Part shown: one piece after another, positions 1-13,456 of the stretch
Position numbering within the stretch: position 1 is the stretch's first letter
Layout: each line of letters opens with the position of its first letter
Source of the DNA: Bolinopsis microptera
Taxonomy: Eukaryota; Ctenophora; Tentaculata; Lobata; Bolinopsidae
NCBI RefSeq assembly: GCF_026151205.1
Contig: NC_087078.1
Location: 11,418,175 to 11,482,174 of the forward strand
Direction: 5' to 3'
Length of the DNA: 64,000 nucleotides
Made by a program: the position numbers and the translations under genes
The notes under the pieces: generated by a model
The model's database searches: none
Told to the model about the DNA's origin: nothing
Seen by the model: the letters and a program-made list of their open reading frames with translations, nothing else

Positions 1-195
1 AGTCATAGATAACATTTAATCTGTTTATCATGATGAAGGCTGAGTGATTATTAGATTGTTAGTTTGTTTCTTCATCAGATAATGTACCTAACACAACAGC
101 CTAATTGTGATTACATTTCTTTTTGTATTCTTCTAAAATACTAACGTATTACAACAGAAGTCCATCATCATAATAATCTTTACCGTATTCATCAG

Positions 196-313
196 AAAAA
201 CAAGCCAAAGGTCATAAAATCTGCAAATGATTTAAGAGACTACAGAGCAATAACCTTAGAAGCGAACAGTCTTAGGATGCTTTTAGTGAGCGATCCTAAT
301 GCCACCGAATCTG
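196..313 (+). CDS. M16 peptidase module 1, first visible exon (5' part outside window)
   Basis: This exon encodes the first strand of an insulysin-type M16 domain. The reading includes DYRAITLEANSLRMLLVSDP and aligns with KYRAIELSTKLRIALVSDT in module 2a. A CAG acceptor precedes position 196. The donor GTAAGA follows 313 and leaves one base (phase 1), which fits the exon at 4767. No start codon or membrane anchor is visible in 1-195, so these should lie in an exon left of the window. Module 1 is the only N-terminal module split by introns; the other four are single exons. Confidence 0.75.
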
Positions 314-496
314 GTAAGAAAGTTAACATTAAGGAGCTCATATTAAATCTCGTGTTCTAACTGCTTGACTGATTTATCGCTTCTTAATACTTCTCTAAAT
401 AAGAATTTGCTGTGAAAGTTCTAACTTTCGTACACTATCAAACTTACTATTGCTCACTCGTATTGACTTACACTGTATAGTCAGGGACGAAACGGA

Positions 497-3400
497 ATCT
501 CGTTAGCTTTTCGTGTTAAAAGCGATTTCTCAACGGTTATCAACTCTCTAGATGATTCTTAAAACATTTGGACTTCATTGCATTTTTGAAATAAATGCAA
601 TGAGGGCGTTTTCGGCCACACCCTTTTTCAGGGTTTCGCGGTCACTCGAATTTTTGTATATCAGCTCAGGAAGGTCTAAAAGACTATTCTGATACACCAA
701 AATGTGCCTAATAGCCACATTTATATACAACTTATGAAGCGACATATACTTTAAAATGCTTCGTTTCGGAATTATGGCCGAAAAACGGTTTTTGGCTTGA
801 CGCAGTTCATAATTTCCGTGATTTTTGGCATTTCCGCCTAGGAAGGTCGTAGAAACTATTCTGATATACTAAAATGTACATAATGGCCACATTTATGTAC
901 AACTTATGAAGCAACATATACCCTAAAAGGCTTACTTTCGGAAATGTGGCTGAAAAACGAATTTTTGTCGAGCGAACAAGACAGTATTCACAAATGCAAA
1001 TGGGCTATTGGACTGTTAACTAAAAAGGTCTTAAAGAAGACTCATGAGGAACATAGCATTTGTCACAAGATGTAAGATGACTCACTTTGTGTCCAGAAAC
1101 ACTCACAAAAATTGTAGAATAATCTACTTTATTGGGCATCTCTCTTAATGGGCCAGGACAGCAGCATATTTGTGTCTTACGAAAGGGCAATTTTTCAAAA
1201 TGACGGTTTCTTTAGTAAAGGTCAAAGTAAAGGTCAAAGGGTCAGTTGCTAACAGCAAATTGTTTGCAATTGCCGACTCATGCACATCATATACTCAAAA
1301 ACGTTCACTTTAGGAGTGATTAGTAAATAAGTTTAACTATACTGCATGATTTGTGAAAACTCCAACAATTTTTCATTGGCACCAATTTAGCCAAAATGTA
1401 ATGACCAAAATTCAACTTTTAATTTATTCATTCCATAAAACCGTATTGTTGCTTGACCGCTGACCAGTACCCCACTTTATAATTATAATTGACTTCACTG
1501 CCTCGACCAATATTGGTCTGTAATCCCTGGATTGAGATCTGTTGGCTGCTGTTTAATTTAGCTCATTTACCATTTAAATAGTAATACCGCAGTGGTTTGG
1601 TTCGCATAGATTTTCCCATCGTATGATAATGTGTGTCATTCCCTCGTTTTTTAATCAAGTGGTTACTAGCTAGCTCTTTTGTTATTACAGCTGCCTCGAG
1701 ATCTTATCTAGGGCACTAATGCATTAGTACTAGAACACTAGAACTGTAATTCTAGAACTTCAGATTAAGATTACTTGACTGAATGGCAGGGTTCGAGATT
1801 CGACTCTAAAACTCTCAGTTTAGGAGTGATTAGTAGATGCATGATGTGCGAAAACTCCAACTAGACAAGGATCATGCTTAATCAAAGTGTTCCTCGACTT
1901 GAACTTAAGTATCGTAAGCCCAAACTGGAGTTTGGGCCACTGAATCGAATACAACCTGATATTAATTTTAGGATTTCGGGAAATTCATTCAGATTTTTAT
2001 TCTTTGGTTTTTCAATTGTGCTACGAATCCGAGTTTGAGTTGATAACACCGAATTTCCTGTTTGACTCTCAAAGAGAGGAACCAAGGCGTAGGTTCCTCT
2101 TTTTGGCTCTGAGATCCAACTTTAAGATCGGACTTCGGAGATCATTGCGTCGGAGATCATGTAAGTGTAACATCAGTAGTCAGTACCGGTGATCAGACTT
2201 TTTTGCTTGATATTGGACCTATAAATCTAATGATATATTCGAAACAGCACGGGATTTAACCAAGGTTAATTTAGATAAGATATACCAGCTTTCGGGGTTA
2301 CAAGACCCCACGAAAGGCAGGCAGAGCATCCTAAATCCTCATGCTATCCTCACGTTGACCATCTTGGTCCATACCCCAGCCTCTCGTTAGAAAACAGCTA
2401 CTAGGCCCGATATCCGTCCCTTGTCCCGTAGTACTAGTGCCCTGTAAGTAAGAGATCGTTCAGATTTTGGTCATTTAGACCCCCTCCCCGCTCTAAAATC
2501 CACTTTAGCACTTTACCCAAAGCTGGAAAAATTTCACATGTGAAACCTAAATAGCTAAATCAGCATCTCGAGACCTTCTATTATATAAACCCCGTGATCC
2601 TACTATAAGCTTATAACTTATAAGGCATTGCATGCCGAAATTAAGATCCACCTCAACTGGTGATATGAACCTGGTATGTTACCTGAATGCCCTCAGTCAA
2701 ATCTCGAACCCTGCTAATGCTATTCTGCCAAGTAACCTTAATATGAGGTTCTAGAAATACAGTTCTAATGTTCTTAGTTAGTGCCCATGCCCCAGATAAG
2801 ATCTCGAGGCAGCTGTAATAACAGAAGAACTAGCCAGTCACCACTTGATTAAAAAACGAGGGAATGACACGCATTATCATACAATGGGAAAATCTATGCG
2901 ACAAAAAAAGAATATGGGGTCATTCTGAAGTGAGAACCAAACCACTGCGGTATTATAGGAAATTAACTAAATTAAACTGCAGCCAACAGATCTCAATCCA
3001 GGGATTACAGATCAATATTGGTCGAGGCACTTAAAGTGGGGTACTGGTCAGCTGTCAAGCAACAATCTTGCCCGGATCCAGTGCCGATTTATTTTCGGTG
3101 CGGTATTCTTGGTACATATATCATGGTTTCATGGCATGAATATAAATAAAAAGTTTGAAATTGAATTTGGGTCAACAACGTTAATGTGGCTCTAGCTATG
3201 TGTTGGTTCAGCCGAATTAATTATTATGTTTAATCAAGTTTATTTTTCTCGTTAGTTGTCATCCGGCTAAACATTAAGCAACTTATATTGCAGTACCATT
3301 CATCAATTTGTATATCAAAATATGTCATTGTAATTTTGCATGGCTGAAATGTAACGCTTGATTTATATATACATGTATATAATGATTAATTGAATTTTCA

Positions 3401-4296
3401 AATAAAATAAAAAAACACATTTTATTTAAATTGGTGCCAAGGAAAAATTGTTGGGGTTGTCACAAATCATGTAGTAGTTATTTACTAATGACTCCTAAAG
3501 TGAGCGTTTTTGAGTATATGATGTACATGAGTCGGCAATTGCGAACAATTTGCTGTTAGCAGCCGATCCTTTGACCTTAAGAAACCGTAATTTTGAAAAA
3601 TTGCCCTTTCGTAAGACACAAATATGCTGCTGTCCTGGCCCATTAAAGCATTAAGAGAGATGCCCAATAAAGTAGATCATTCTCCAATTTTTGTAGGTGT
3701 TTCTGGACACAAAGTGAGTCATCTTACATCTTGTGACAAATGCTATGTTCCCCATGAATCTTCTTTAAGACCTTTTTAGTTAACAGTCCAATAGCCCATT
3801 TGTGAATACTGTCTTGTTCGCTCGGCAAAAATTCGTTTTTCAGCCACATTTCCGAAAGTAAGCCTTTTAGGGTATATGTTGCTTCATAAGTTGTATATAA
3901 ATGTGGCCATTATGTACATTTTAGTGTATCAGAATAGTCTCTGCGACCTTCCTAGGCGAAAATGCCAAAAATCACGGAAAATATGAACTGCGTCAAGCCA
4001 AAAACCGTTTTTCGGCCATATTTCCGAAACGAAGCATTTTAAGGTATATGTTGCTTCATAAGTTGTATATAAATGTGGCTATTAGGCACATTTTGGTGTA
4101 TCGGAATAGTCTTTAAAACCTTCCTGGGCTGAAATACAAAAATTCGATTGACCGCGAAACCCTGAAAAGGGGTGTGGCCGAAAACGCCCTCATTGCATTT
4201 ATTTCAAAAATGCAATGAAGTCCAAATGTTTTAAGAATCATCTAGAGAGGTGATAACCGTTGAGAAATCGCTTTTAACACGAAAAGCTAACGAGAT
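497..4296. mobile_element. Foldback element with very long inverted arms
   Basis: The left arm (about 497-1800) and right arm (about 2699-4296) are inverted copies. For example, CACGAAAAGCTAACGAGAT at 4279-4296 is the reverse complement of the bases at 497-515, and GAATCATCTAGAGAGGTGAT pairs with the bases near 541-560 with one mismatch. Each arm contains two diverged tandem copies of a sub-repeat of roughly 170 bp (about 666-800 and 838-968 on the left). The spacer 1801-2698 has no recognisable gene. I could not define a target-site duplication. The element lies in an intron of module 1. It may be a foldback or long-arm Mutator-like non-autonomous transposon, but the class is uncertain. Confidence 0.8.
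3070..3425. repeat. Nested insertion in the right foldback arm; dispersed repeat copy
   Basis: This segment interrupts the right arm and has no counterpart at the matching point of the left arm (about 1395-1445). From about 3175 to 3370 it resembles 31078-31290: both carry AACGTTAATGTGGCTC, then TTGGTTCAG, GTTAGTTGTCATCCGGC and TTTTGCATGGCTGA in the same order. It is a dispersed repeat that inserted after the arms formed. Confidence 0.65.
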
Positions 4297-4390
4297 AGCC
4301 TTTTAGAACGGTTGGGATCCGACTAGTAATTGTTATCAATGAAAGAATGCAAATGATCATATATGAGAAATAATTTGCCTTGGTTTCAAA

Positions 4391-4750
4391 CCCCAAACAT
4401 GAATAATGAGCTCCAAACATGAATGATGAGCCTCAAACATGAATGATGAGCCTCAAACATGAATGATGAGCCCCAAACATGAATGATGAGCCTCAAACAT
4501 GAATGATGAGCCCCAAACATGAATGATGAGCCTCAAACATGAATGATGAGCCCCAAACATGAATGATGAGCCTCAAACATGAATGATGAGCCTCAAACAT
4601 GAATGATGAGCCTCAAACATGAATGATGAGCCCCAAACATGAATGATGAGCCTCAAACATGAATGATGAGCCCCAAACATGAATGATGAGCCTCAAACAT
4701 GAATGATGAGCCTCAAACATGAATGATGAGCCTCAAACATGAATAATGAA
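4391..4750 (+). repeat. Minisatellite, 18 copies of a 20-bp unit, abutting a splice acceptor
   Basis: Eighteen uninterrupted units of CCTCAAACATGAATGATGAG, with C/T changes at the third base and GAATAATG variants at both ends. The last unit lies 16 bases from the exon at 4767. The unit's CCTCAAACATG resembles the real acceptor and exon start CCTCAGCATG, so the array may have grown from the splice-site region. There are no spacers, so it is not a CRISPR array. Confidence 0.95.
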
Positions 4751-4766
4751 CCCAGCATCTCCTCAG

Positions 4767-4910
4767 CATGTGCGGCTGCTGTAGCAGTTGGTAGTTTCGC
4801 TGAACCAGACGACCTTGGAGGACTGGCTCACTTTCTAGAACACATGTTGTTCATGGGATCTGGCAAGTACCCTGACGAGAACCATTTTGAGACGATCGTT
4901 CAAACAGACG
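4767..4910 (+). CDS. M16 peptidase module 1, exon with zinc motif HFLEH
   Basis: This exon carries the inverted zinc-binding motif of M16 peptidases, HFLEH, within LAHFLEHMLFMGSGKYPDEN. In this family the two histidines bind zinc and the glutamate is the general base. I choose the acceptor CCTCAG at 4761-4766 because it joins phase 1 to phase 1 with the exon ending at 313 and restores the family alignment; an open frame from an ATG at 4739 exists only because the adjacent repeat is open. The donor is GTAAGA. A 20-bp minisatellite ends 16 bases upstream. Its unit resembles the acceptor region itself. Confidence 0.85.
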
Positions 4911-5054
4911 GTAAGAAATTAGAAGATGATTAAAATTTTACATGTGTCAGATCAATTAAATGGAAATTATTCAACCAAGAACAATAAATACGAAAGGAAA
5001 GATTTTAAAATGAGCACGGATTATGAATACTTAACGATCACAGCTTACTTTTAG

Positions 5055-5193
5055 GTAATGGGTACACCAATGCTTACACCTCGGATGAGGTCACGGATTA
5101 CTACTTTTCTACTCGCTTCAAGTTTCATGATATTATGGATGTCTTCGCACAGTTCTTTATAAGTCCACTATTGGATAGGGACTCAATTATAAG
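5055..5193 (+). CDS. M16 peptidase module 1, third visible exon
   Basis: The exon encodes the stretch that follows the zinc motif in M16 enzymes: a glycine-rich turn and NAYTSDEVTDYYF, then FAQFFISPLLDRDS. This matches the AFTSGEHTNYYF and FAQFFLCPLF region of insulysin. The acceptor is TTTTAG before 5055 and the donor is the weaker GTTTGT after 5193. Phase runs 1 in, 2 out, consistent with both neighbours. The following intron (5194-5649) contains a (TA)n tract near 5363-5382 and a stretch before it that could be a short retroelement tail, which I cannot identify. Confidence 0.83.
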
Positions 5194-5649
5194 GTTTGTG
5201 AATTACAACTTTATTTATGCATTGTATATATAGATAGACTAACCCCCCTACAGCTAATATAGAGCGTCGGCACAGAGTGGCTTAGGGTTACTGAAAAGGA
5301 GATAAGCACCTCAGGCCATCCCAACGTTCGGGAGAGACCTGTCCTTGTATCTTGTTGTATTTGTATATATATATATATATATTGGATTAAATATGTGTTT
5401 ACTAAAATTGAATCATTTTTTGTGCTTTAGTCTAAAACCTTTTGCTATACTCTTCATTTCTTTGATCTTGTTTTCTTTGATCTTCTCAATAAAATTCCAT
5501 TTTATGAACCCATTCATATAATTAAATTAAATTATTAAATCGAATTCATATATTTAAATACATTCATTCATACGGTTAAATATCTTTAATTTCAGATTTA
5601 AAAATTAAATAATTTCAGATTTAAAAATTAAATATGATTCCTTTTGCAG

Positions 5650-5757
5650 AGAAGTTTCGGCAGTAAACAGCGAATGGCAGAGAGAGTTAAGTTCTGATGC
5701 CTGGACTTCATGGGATATCATGAGGGTGCTCTCCAATGTAAAACATCCTTTCCACAC
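5650..5757 (+). CDS. M16 peptidase module 1, last visible exon with third zinc ligand
   Basis: The exon contains EVSAVNSEWQREL, which supplies the downstream glutamates of the M16 active site: the second E of the pattern is the third zinc ligand, as in EVNAVDSEH of insulysin. It ends with NVKHPFHT at the donor GTGAGA, leaving two bases (phase 2). In insulysin the next residues would be FGTGN. No such exon is found in the following 9.6 kb, while C1 at 49180 begins with FSTGS in the right phase. Reading through the donor gives an immediate TGA. Confidence 0.83.
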
Positions 5758-8700
5758 GTGAGATAATTAATAAATAATAATAATTTATTGGTAATAATAT
5801 TTATATAATTATTCATGATAATAATTAATTATCTAATAAGATACTTGAGATTTTACATTTGATGGATGAAAATGGGCAGAAGCTGAAGAAAACTGTCTAA
5901 AATTCTAAAACATCTTTGAGGAAGATTCATCTGATCTTAGGGGGGGTTTTTGCTCAAATACGAGATGTCGTGCAAATGACTGGAAATAACGTTGAAACGA
6001 AATCTCTATTCCAAAGTGCCCAAGCTTCAATATGGGTGGCTCGCGCAAGTTTTCTTACCAAATCAGAAAAAATATTATTGAAAGTTATTCGTGCTAATCT
6101 CGTCATACTTCAGTATAGGTGCCAACTGTTTTTCTTTTGATGGAATTGACCCATGAGTATAAAACTTTGTTGCTGCAGCAATAATGCAAGTGTGCACTGC
6201 ATTGCACATTCGAGGTCATTTCATCAAATTTTACATGTTTGTTTTTGTGAATGTTATGATACAGAATGATATTGGGGTGTATGCCAAGTATGGCTAATAT
6301 GTACTTCATTCAATTACATAAAATGACATTATTACAAACAAATATTTCTCATACGTTTTAATTAGCATTTCATATTTGCTACCAAGTAAATTTTTTTTAA
6401 AAATTCAATAACTGAATTATGACTTTTAACTTTAAAAATGATGGGAAAACGATAACGTTAATTACCTCTTTCACTTGATATCAGTTTGTTTCCGATGATC
6501 AGTTTACTCAAACAAACACACTGTTTAGAACTAAAGAACATACCTACGTCTCAAAAGTGACTGCACCAGCACTCAAATTATAGTCTCATCATCTGATGGT
6601 GATGGTACTAAAGAATTGACCAGTGTCTGTTGTGAACTGTCGCGATCTGTTATCGATTACCGCTTATTTGTATCGGTGGTTGTTTCTGTGTATTAGGATT
6701 GGTAGGAGCATACTTACTTCTTAACCGCGTGTAATGAAGCATAATGATTTAGAGTTTGTTCCATTTGGTATTAAATATTTAATTTTAACCGCCTCTCCAC
6801 TCCACTTATATCCCTAGTTCAAGAGCGAAAGCTTCTGAAACTATCGTCACATTTATTAATAATGTTCCCAGAACCCCATTTGTCTTAAAACTGCCATTTG
6901 GTATAGTTTAACTGTTTCTCAAAACGATTAGGGTCTCATTAAAACTCTTTGTTATAACTTGTATGTTTTATACCAGTATATGTTCGCATATAATGACATG
7001 TTTGTTTACTGTACTCGCTAGATTGAACCACAACTCTATTGTCTTATATTCCACCGTAAACATTTGTCAAATATATGAAGTTTGTGATCTTAATGTCCTG
7101 TTTACTTCAACCATTAGCGTAGGTTTATAATCTCGAAGTTTAAATTTCAAGAAATTAGGACGCCCTTGCTCTTTTTATTGTTACTTTCAAAATAATTTTG
7201 ACTGGTCATGTTTTGGGAAAGATTTCCGGACTCATGTTAGTTTACAATGTAGTTTCAATGTAGTACTAGTACTAGTGAGAAGAAGGAGGAGTTGTGGTTA
7301 GTTGGGCATATTTTTCTCACCACAACTTTCGTGTATATACCTGTGCAGGTATGAGATTATAACTGTAATGGTTCTAAGTGAAGGTAGGGGGATTTATTAC
7401 TCATTCATTTCTGCAGAAATTTGTGGAGGAAAAAAAACATTTTGCCACATTATTCGCCACCCTTGACATTGAAATAGTCTTTTGGCTTTTGGAAATATTC
7501 TCAGGACAGGCAAGGCTATCATCAAGAGAGGCCTCATTACTGGCTACGTAGCTGATAACCTCGGCCGGTGCATCTTTCGTTCACTGTGACATATTGCATA
7601 CTTAATTTGTGTTCGGTTTCATTCCCTAAAATCAAATTAATATCAGCCCTTCCCTTTACTCTATTAGTATTGCAATATTATTAGCTCAAAATAAGGAACG
7701 TTATGCAATAAAATAAAGATGCAGCTATTTACAGTACAACCAAAAATTACTCAGAGCGCAAGGGTGCAGCATTTAATCATTGAAAAGAACCCTAAGTTGT
7801 GCATATTGCAACATACTGCCCGCATAACCTCACCAACCTGCAATATCATGTGTTTGACTGCTCAGTTGTAAGTTTTTACTTAAAGCTCGCCAGGTTCCAT
7901 TACTTGAGCAGCTCCAACTGATCAGACATCTCAAACCCAGATGTTCCGATCCCCTTTCCCCCTCATTCCCAATATACACAATTTAATTTGTGACGTAAGT
8001 AGCTAGGCATTAGGCAAGTATTATTTTAATATATGCATATGACTTAATTAATATATTAATGGGCCATGCATGATGGATGTGATCTCACTCCTTGGAGTAT
8101 CCAGTAATGACTATGTATTAAAACATATAGAACTATAAATCGCAACATATCCCTCCCTCCCTGCTTCTTTGATTATAATGATATTAAACATCGGAGAAGA
8201 CAATTTAACGTACTTACGCTTAGGATGATCCGGCATGATAATATTCTAATATTTGATATCAAATTTTGATCATGCCGCACGTTGTGTTGTTAAAATTGTG
8301 GTCTCAATTTTAACAAAATTTGGCTTTTTGAATTGGTAGGTACGGTCCGCAATGATTCTTCTATTGTTAAGACTGTAGTGTTCTATTACGGGGGTAATAT
8401 TCTCTGGAAAGTAGTTTTGTTTTTACTGACTCCTAATTTACTAACACCTGTTCAGGTTCATCTAGCACTTGTTTTACAAACAAATGATCAGTGAACTTTA
8501 ATTAACCTGTTCTATTTTCCACGATAACCATACTACTTACTACGGTGGAGTTAAACGTCCCATTTCCTTCCACAATTCATTAGGCTTTAGTTTTTTAAAC
8601 ACGCTCGGTTTTTAATGAGACCGTACAATTTCAATCATCCAGGGCCTGCCGGCTCCAAGGTTCAAAGTCGGCATCATTGAATGTGATTTTAGGCACGCAC

Positions 8701-11700
8701 GTTTTTCAGACCTCATCCTATAAGTTAAGAGTAAAGTTACGACAAACTCACTGTCGGTAGTTATAGTTATACTCTTTGACTCACTATGGATAGTAACTCC
8801 TAACAGGTGTGGTGCCAGAGCACCCTGTCATTCATAAACCGCTGAATACCTGCAGCATCATTAAGTGACCTTAGTGGACCACAGGTTATCAAAGTAGGTC
8901 CTCTTGAGATGAACAATTATAGTTTAATAATAACTTATTCATTCTATCAAAAGTTCTCGTCGCAGATCTGTAATGACCATAGATTGCACTATGGGGAGGG
9001 TGGTGCTTTAGTTATGGTAATTCGGAAGGTCAAAGGCTTTACTTTTAAGATATACAATACGTCTATCTGGAGCCCCTTTGCCTTAACCTATTACTCTATT
9101 ATAGCGTTTTCATTTTTCTGTTGCCAGTGACCAGTTATTAGCAATGGTTGTCAGATCTCTGTCTTAGCTATAACCTGGCATTATGCCTTTCCTCGATATT
9201 GATTTGGAGCGTGGCACTGTAATACTCTATCACTATATTAGCCCTCTTCAGCAACGGTATTTAGTTCTTTCAGCGTAAGGTGTCTAGACTTCACGAGTAA
9301 GGTTCCTTGACAGTAAATGTGTTTCTGTCATAACCTGCTCAGAACCACGACGATCTGCACGGTGACATAAACAAGGCATGTTGCTTACTGTCACTAAGGG
9401 TTGCTGGGGGTTACTGTCACTAAGGGTTGGTGTTTTTATATTACAATTCCAAAGTTTTCAGAACCTTTTTGTGTAATAATTCACCGGCCACTGTCAAACA
9501 GTTAGCTCTGATCCAGGTATAGCTACTATTACTTAAGAACCAGATTCTTTGATGGGTATAAAAGTGATGTTTTCATACCCCGATCGAATTTAAAATGGAT
9601 TGGATTTCCCTAAAAGCATCACAGACATTTTTCGCAGGTAAATCAGATAGATCAGTTATACCAGACAATGTTAATTAACTTTGTACCGTAAGCAATTTTT
9701 CTGCCTAAACGATTTATCACAATTGATGGCCAAGTATGGGTATTATACTAGTCCATTAATGTCGGTCCACCGTTCGATTATATTTGATATTAAGTTACGA
9801 TTTTATTAGCTCTCCATCATAATACAATGATTCCATTAGTCAGGTTTATGTTTATCAAATTTAGTGTCCAATTTTTGGTTTAGTCTGACTTTTAAAGCAT
9901 ACTTGTTAAAGTCAAATATTAGGAATTCAAACATACCGTTACCAAAACTGCAGCTGATAATGCTAATACTTGTATTCTGGAAATAATAAACCGATGTAAC
10001 TTGCCTGACGTTTGGTTTTGTCTTTCTTATGTTGAGAATTGGAAATATAAACTATCATCTGAATATATAAGCTATCATCTGAAAATATAAGCTATCATCT
10101 GAAAATATAAGCTATCATCTGCACTAACACTTAGACGTAGCGCACTGACTGATTCAGCTTGTAAAGATTTTTCTAGGTCAGTAGTTATTGCTTAGTCATT
10201 GGAATTCAAAAGGATCGTCTCGGATTTTTAATCGCGGGCTGTAGCTAGCACAATAATGATCTTGATTTATAATTTTGTGAAATTCCAAAATATTTCACTT
10301 AGAGCAGAAAAAGCTTGTTCGATAAGATTTAGCAATCAATCGAAATCCGAGCATATAGAGGTGCCGACAACTCAAAAATACAGCGACTGAGCGTAAAGAT
10401 CACTTCTGTCACAAATATTTACTCAGGCGTGAAGGTAAGTAAGTATTTTGCGGAATTATTCAGCTTAATGGACTCTTAGTATCCAGCCCACGTATAAGCC
10501 AATAAATGTGACGGCAGTACTGAAACTGCTCCAAGTAGCTAATTAACAGGTGACAGAACCATGTTAGTTCGGCATTGTGCTCGACCTTGCTCAGAAGAGA
10601 AAATCTCTTCTAATCTGGTTGGCAGTTTGACATAATTCTCGACCTTTCTCTTCTATTCTGGTTGGCGTATAACAGCCTTGGTCTCAGCTAAGTAACAACA
10701 TCCGATTTTCCGGGGGCTGACATTGATTTTATTGAATTAAGAATTATGTCCCACGGTTGTTGACTCATGTCGCATTTAAGGCTTATTCTACCGTGCGAGG
10801 GTTTAGCTATCTGTCCAGTAAACTTGTTAGACTACGTTTTGTGAGGTGATGAAATACAGCTAATGGGTCCTGTGATGTCATCTGTTGTAGCAGGCTTATG
10901 TGATGTCATCTGTTGTAGCAGGCTAATGTGATGTTAAGTTGTGATCTTATTAGGTTCATTGTTAATGATATTACTACTGAATTTTTGAGAGGCGAATATT
11001 TCTCTTATTTTCGAATATTTTAGTCTTTCAGTCCTTAGCGCGAATACTTCTTCTTTTTAGTCTATTGCACTTGAGAAAGTGATATAGACTAATATATAGT
11101 GATAATGCCTACCAGGCCAAGGGTTGACAGTTCGGGTTTACTAGACAGACTTCTTTGTGTCTTCTTTGTTTTTAGTCGAGCTTTTCATTTAGAATTAAGT
11201 CCTTCATATTATGGAGCCAGGGTGTGGACTGGCAACACCTGATTAAAGCACTTCCATCCCATTAAATAATATGATAGTATGATATTTAGATTTTTGATCA
11301 ATTGACAGCTTGGCATTTAACTAATGTTCCTTGTCTCCATAATCTTGGCATGACATGAGGGTACCATTACCTTTGACATTCCTTAAATTGCAACTATAAG
11401 ATACCTGAATTTTACTTGAATAAATTTGTTTAAAGGATAATATTAACAATTTTTATGCCACCGAATTAGATTATTATCTTTATCAGACATCGCGACTTTT
11501 TTATAGACATAAAGTTTCAATACTAATTGATTTAAAAAATGTTATGATAATTAAATCACGAGCAGAAAGAATCACTCCATCGATAATATGATATTGATAG
11601 GGAAACTCTCATCTGAGTAGCCGTCTCCTACACATTTCTCTCTTCAATTAATGTCATCGAAATTCTTAAATGACAACGTAGATACGATGCTTCGCCTGTT

Positions 11701-13456
11701 AAAAGATTCTTTTCACAATGCTTCACTCATTTTGTGGTAACGAGTGAAAGTTTCTTCATTTTTCTTCTTTTGCGCTCGAACACATGCCTTTCGTACGATG
11801 ATCTAGGACCCTTAGTTTTTATCAAACTGCCCTGATAGCCCCTACAAATACAGTCACTGATTATCACCAAGTTTTCTTATCTTCCCGATTTTATTGCGCT
11901 TCAAACCTTAAATTTATTGCAGTCGCTCTCCACGTGGTAACAAGGTCATTTTCCCCGGTATGAGTTGTTGTTCGATAATTCTGACTGTAAAGTTAACCAT
12001 GCTCAAAGGCTATCGTGATCACACCGTCTGGTGAAAACTGCACTTCCCAGTTCCTCCGTCTTCATTTTTCACACAATAAATGCGAACTGATATCGTGATA
12101 TGTTTTAATTCTTTATACCGATTGAGTGATTGTTGAAGACTGTTATGTCTGCTATAGATATTGAAGCTGAATATCAGGTTGTGAAACATTGCTAATATGT
12201 TGACCGTAATATCCTACTATCAAAGCTATCTAAATTGTTGATGTTCTTTCCTGAAATTTGTCGATTTCTTGAAACTAAATTTTATTGCACTTCACCAAAT
12301 TCTAATTAAAGTATTGCGTTCTTAGATCTTAGTCTTTTTTTATTGTCCAGTATAAATTTTGTAAATCACTTTAGATCATAACGTAGTATTAATAATTGAT
12401 TGCTCAACAATGACCTGCTACTGTTTTAAAGGTTGGCCTTGACTAGACGTTACGTGATGCACTTTATGATTAAACAGTTTCCAATGAAATAGTTTCTATT
12501 TAAACAGTTTCGTGATTATCAAATATTAAAATTGTTGTCAACCTACGAGCACATCCCTTTTTTCACCTCTCTCTTCACCTAACGTTATTTATGAATATAA
12601 AGCAACTTCTGTGGAATTTTTAAAGGGTTATTTCAATCACAACCCTTAATATAATACGGTGACTGCAGTAGGTGAGACTTCTATTTTTAAAACAGTTGTA
12701 ACATTTGATAGGCACACAATGTGTAATGTAGCAGCTGTCAACTTGACTGATACTGCAGAATTTGATTAGCTGACAAGTTCGCGCATGATGTTTTGATAAG
12801 TTAAGCGTCCCCATCCCATATTGTCTCTCGGTATAAGTCTTGGACTCTTGGGCGTAGGATCTTAGGTACGCTTTTCATTTTACAATTTTTACCGTTAACC
12901 AAGAATCAAGGGATATTTCAAGCTTTTGTCATATGCCTTTCTACTGAAATTGGCATGATATTTGTAAATTGAATAAGTAAATATTTTCTGATAATTTAGC
13001 ACTTCCCGATCTAAATTCCTAACTGCACATAGCGACCAAGTTTGGAATCATGCAAGGTTGATGGACATCATGATAAGACGCTAGCAAACAAATACAATGC
13101 TTGAATATAATATTGTTCATACAGTTTGAGCAAGGAATAAAACCTAAATACGTCATATCTGGTTTGGTAGTGTTTGGGTTTAGACACCTGCAGCCCTAAT
13201 TGAATTTGAAGCCTACCTTAACCATGCCATTTGTATGTATTTAATCAATTACTGCGGACAAAAATCGATTGTCACGTCATTGTTTGAACTACTCGTATAT
13301 TCCCGAACTGTCAAATTTGTCATTCTTAAAAGTTCTGGTTGGCCTTTGATATTTTGATAGTTGGCATCCCACTAAACGATAATGAAGCGAAAGCTGATTA
13401 TCTTCCATGATCCGATCAAAAATCACTCCCTAAACTTTTTCAGCTCGGTTCCTTTA
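5758..13456. other. No gene seen: intergenic, or part of a very long intron
   Basis: No M16 continuation and no other recognisable gene is visible in this 7.7-kb stretch. Open frames are short and look random. Small tandem repeats are present: TTACTGTCACTAAGGGTTG twice near 9388-9430, a 20-bp unit four times at 10043-10121, and a 30-bp unit twice at 10871-10930. If module 1 splices to the common exons, this is intron. Confidence 0.6.
10043..10121. repeat. Short tandem repeat, 20-bp unit, 4 copies
   Basis: Four copies of a unit based on AATATAAGCTATCATCTGAA, with small changes in the first and last copies. Confidence 0.9.

Noticed and set aside
1785-1800. GGTTCGAGATTCGAC, similar to a tRNA B box
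   Set aside because: No A box at the right distance and no foldable acceptor stem; it lies in the foldback arm.
4391-4750. Regular 20-bp repeat array considered as CRISPR
   Set aside because: Units are contiguous with no spacers, and the setting is a eukaryotic intron.
4739-4766. ATG at 4739 as the start of a short M16 protein
   Set aside because: It lies in the last minisatellite unit; the upstream exon at 196-313 joins in phase to the acceptor at 4766 and restores the family alignment.
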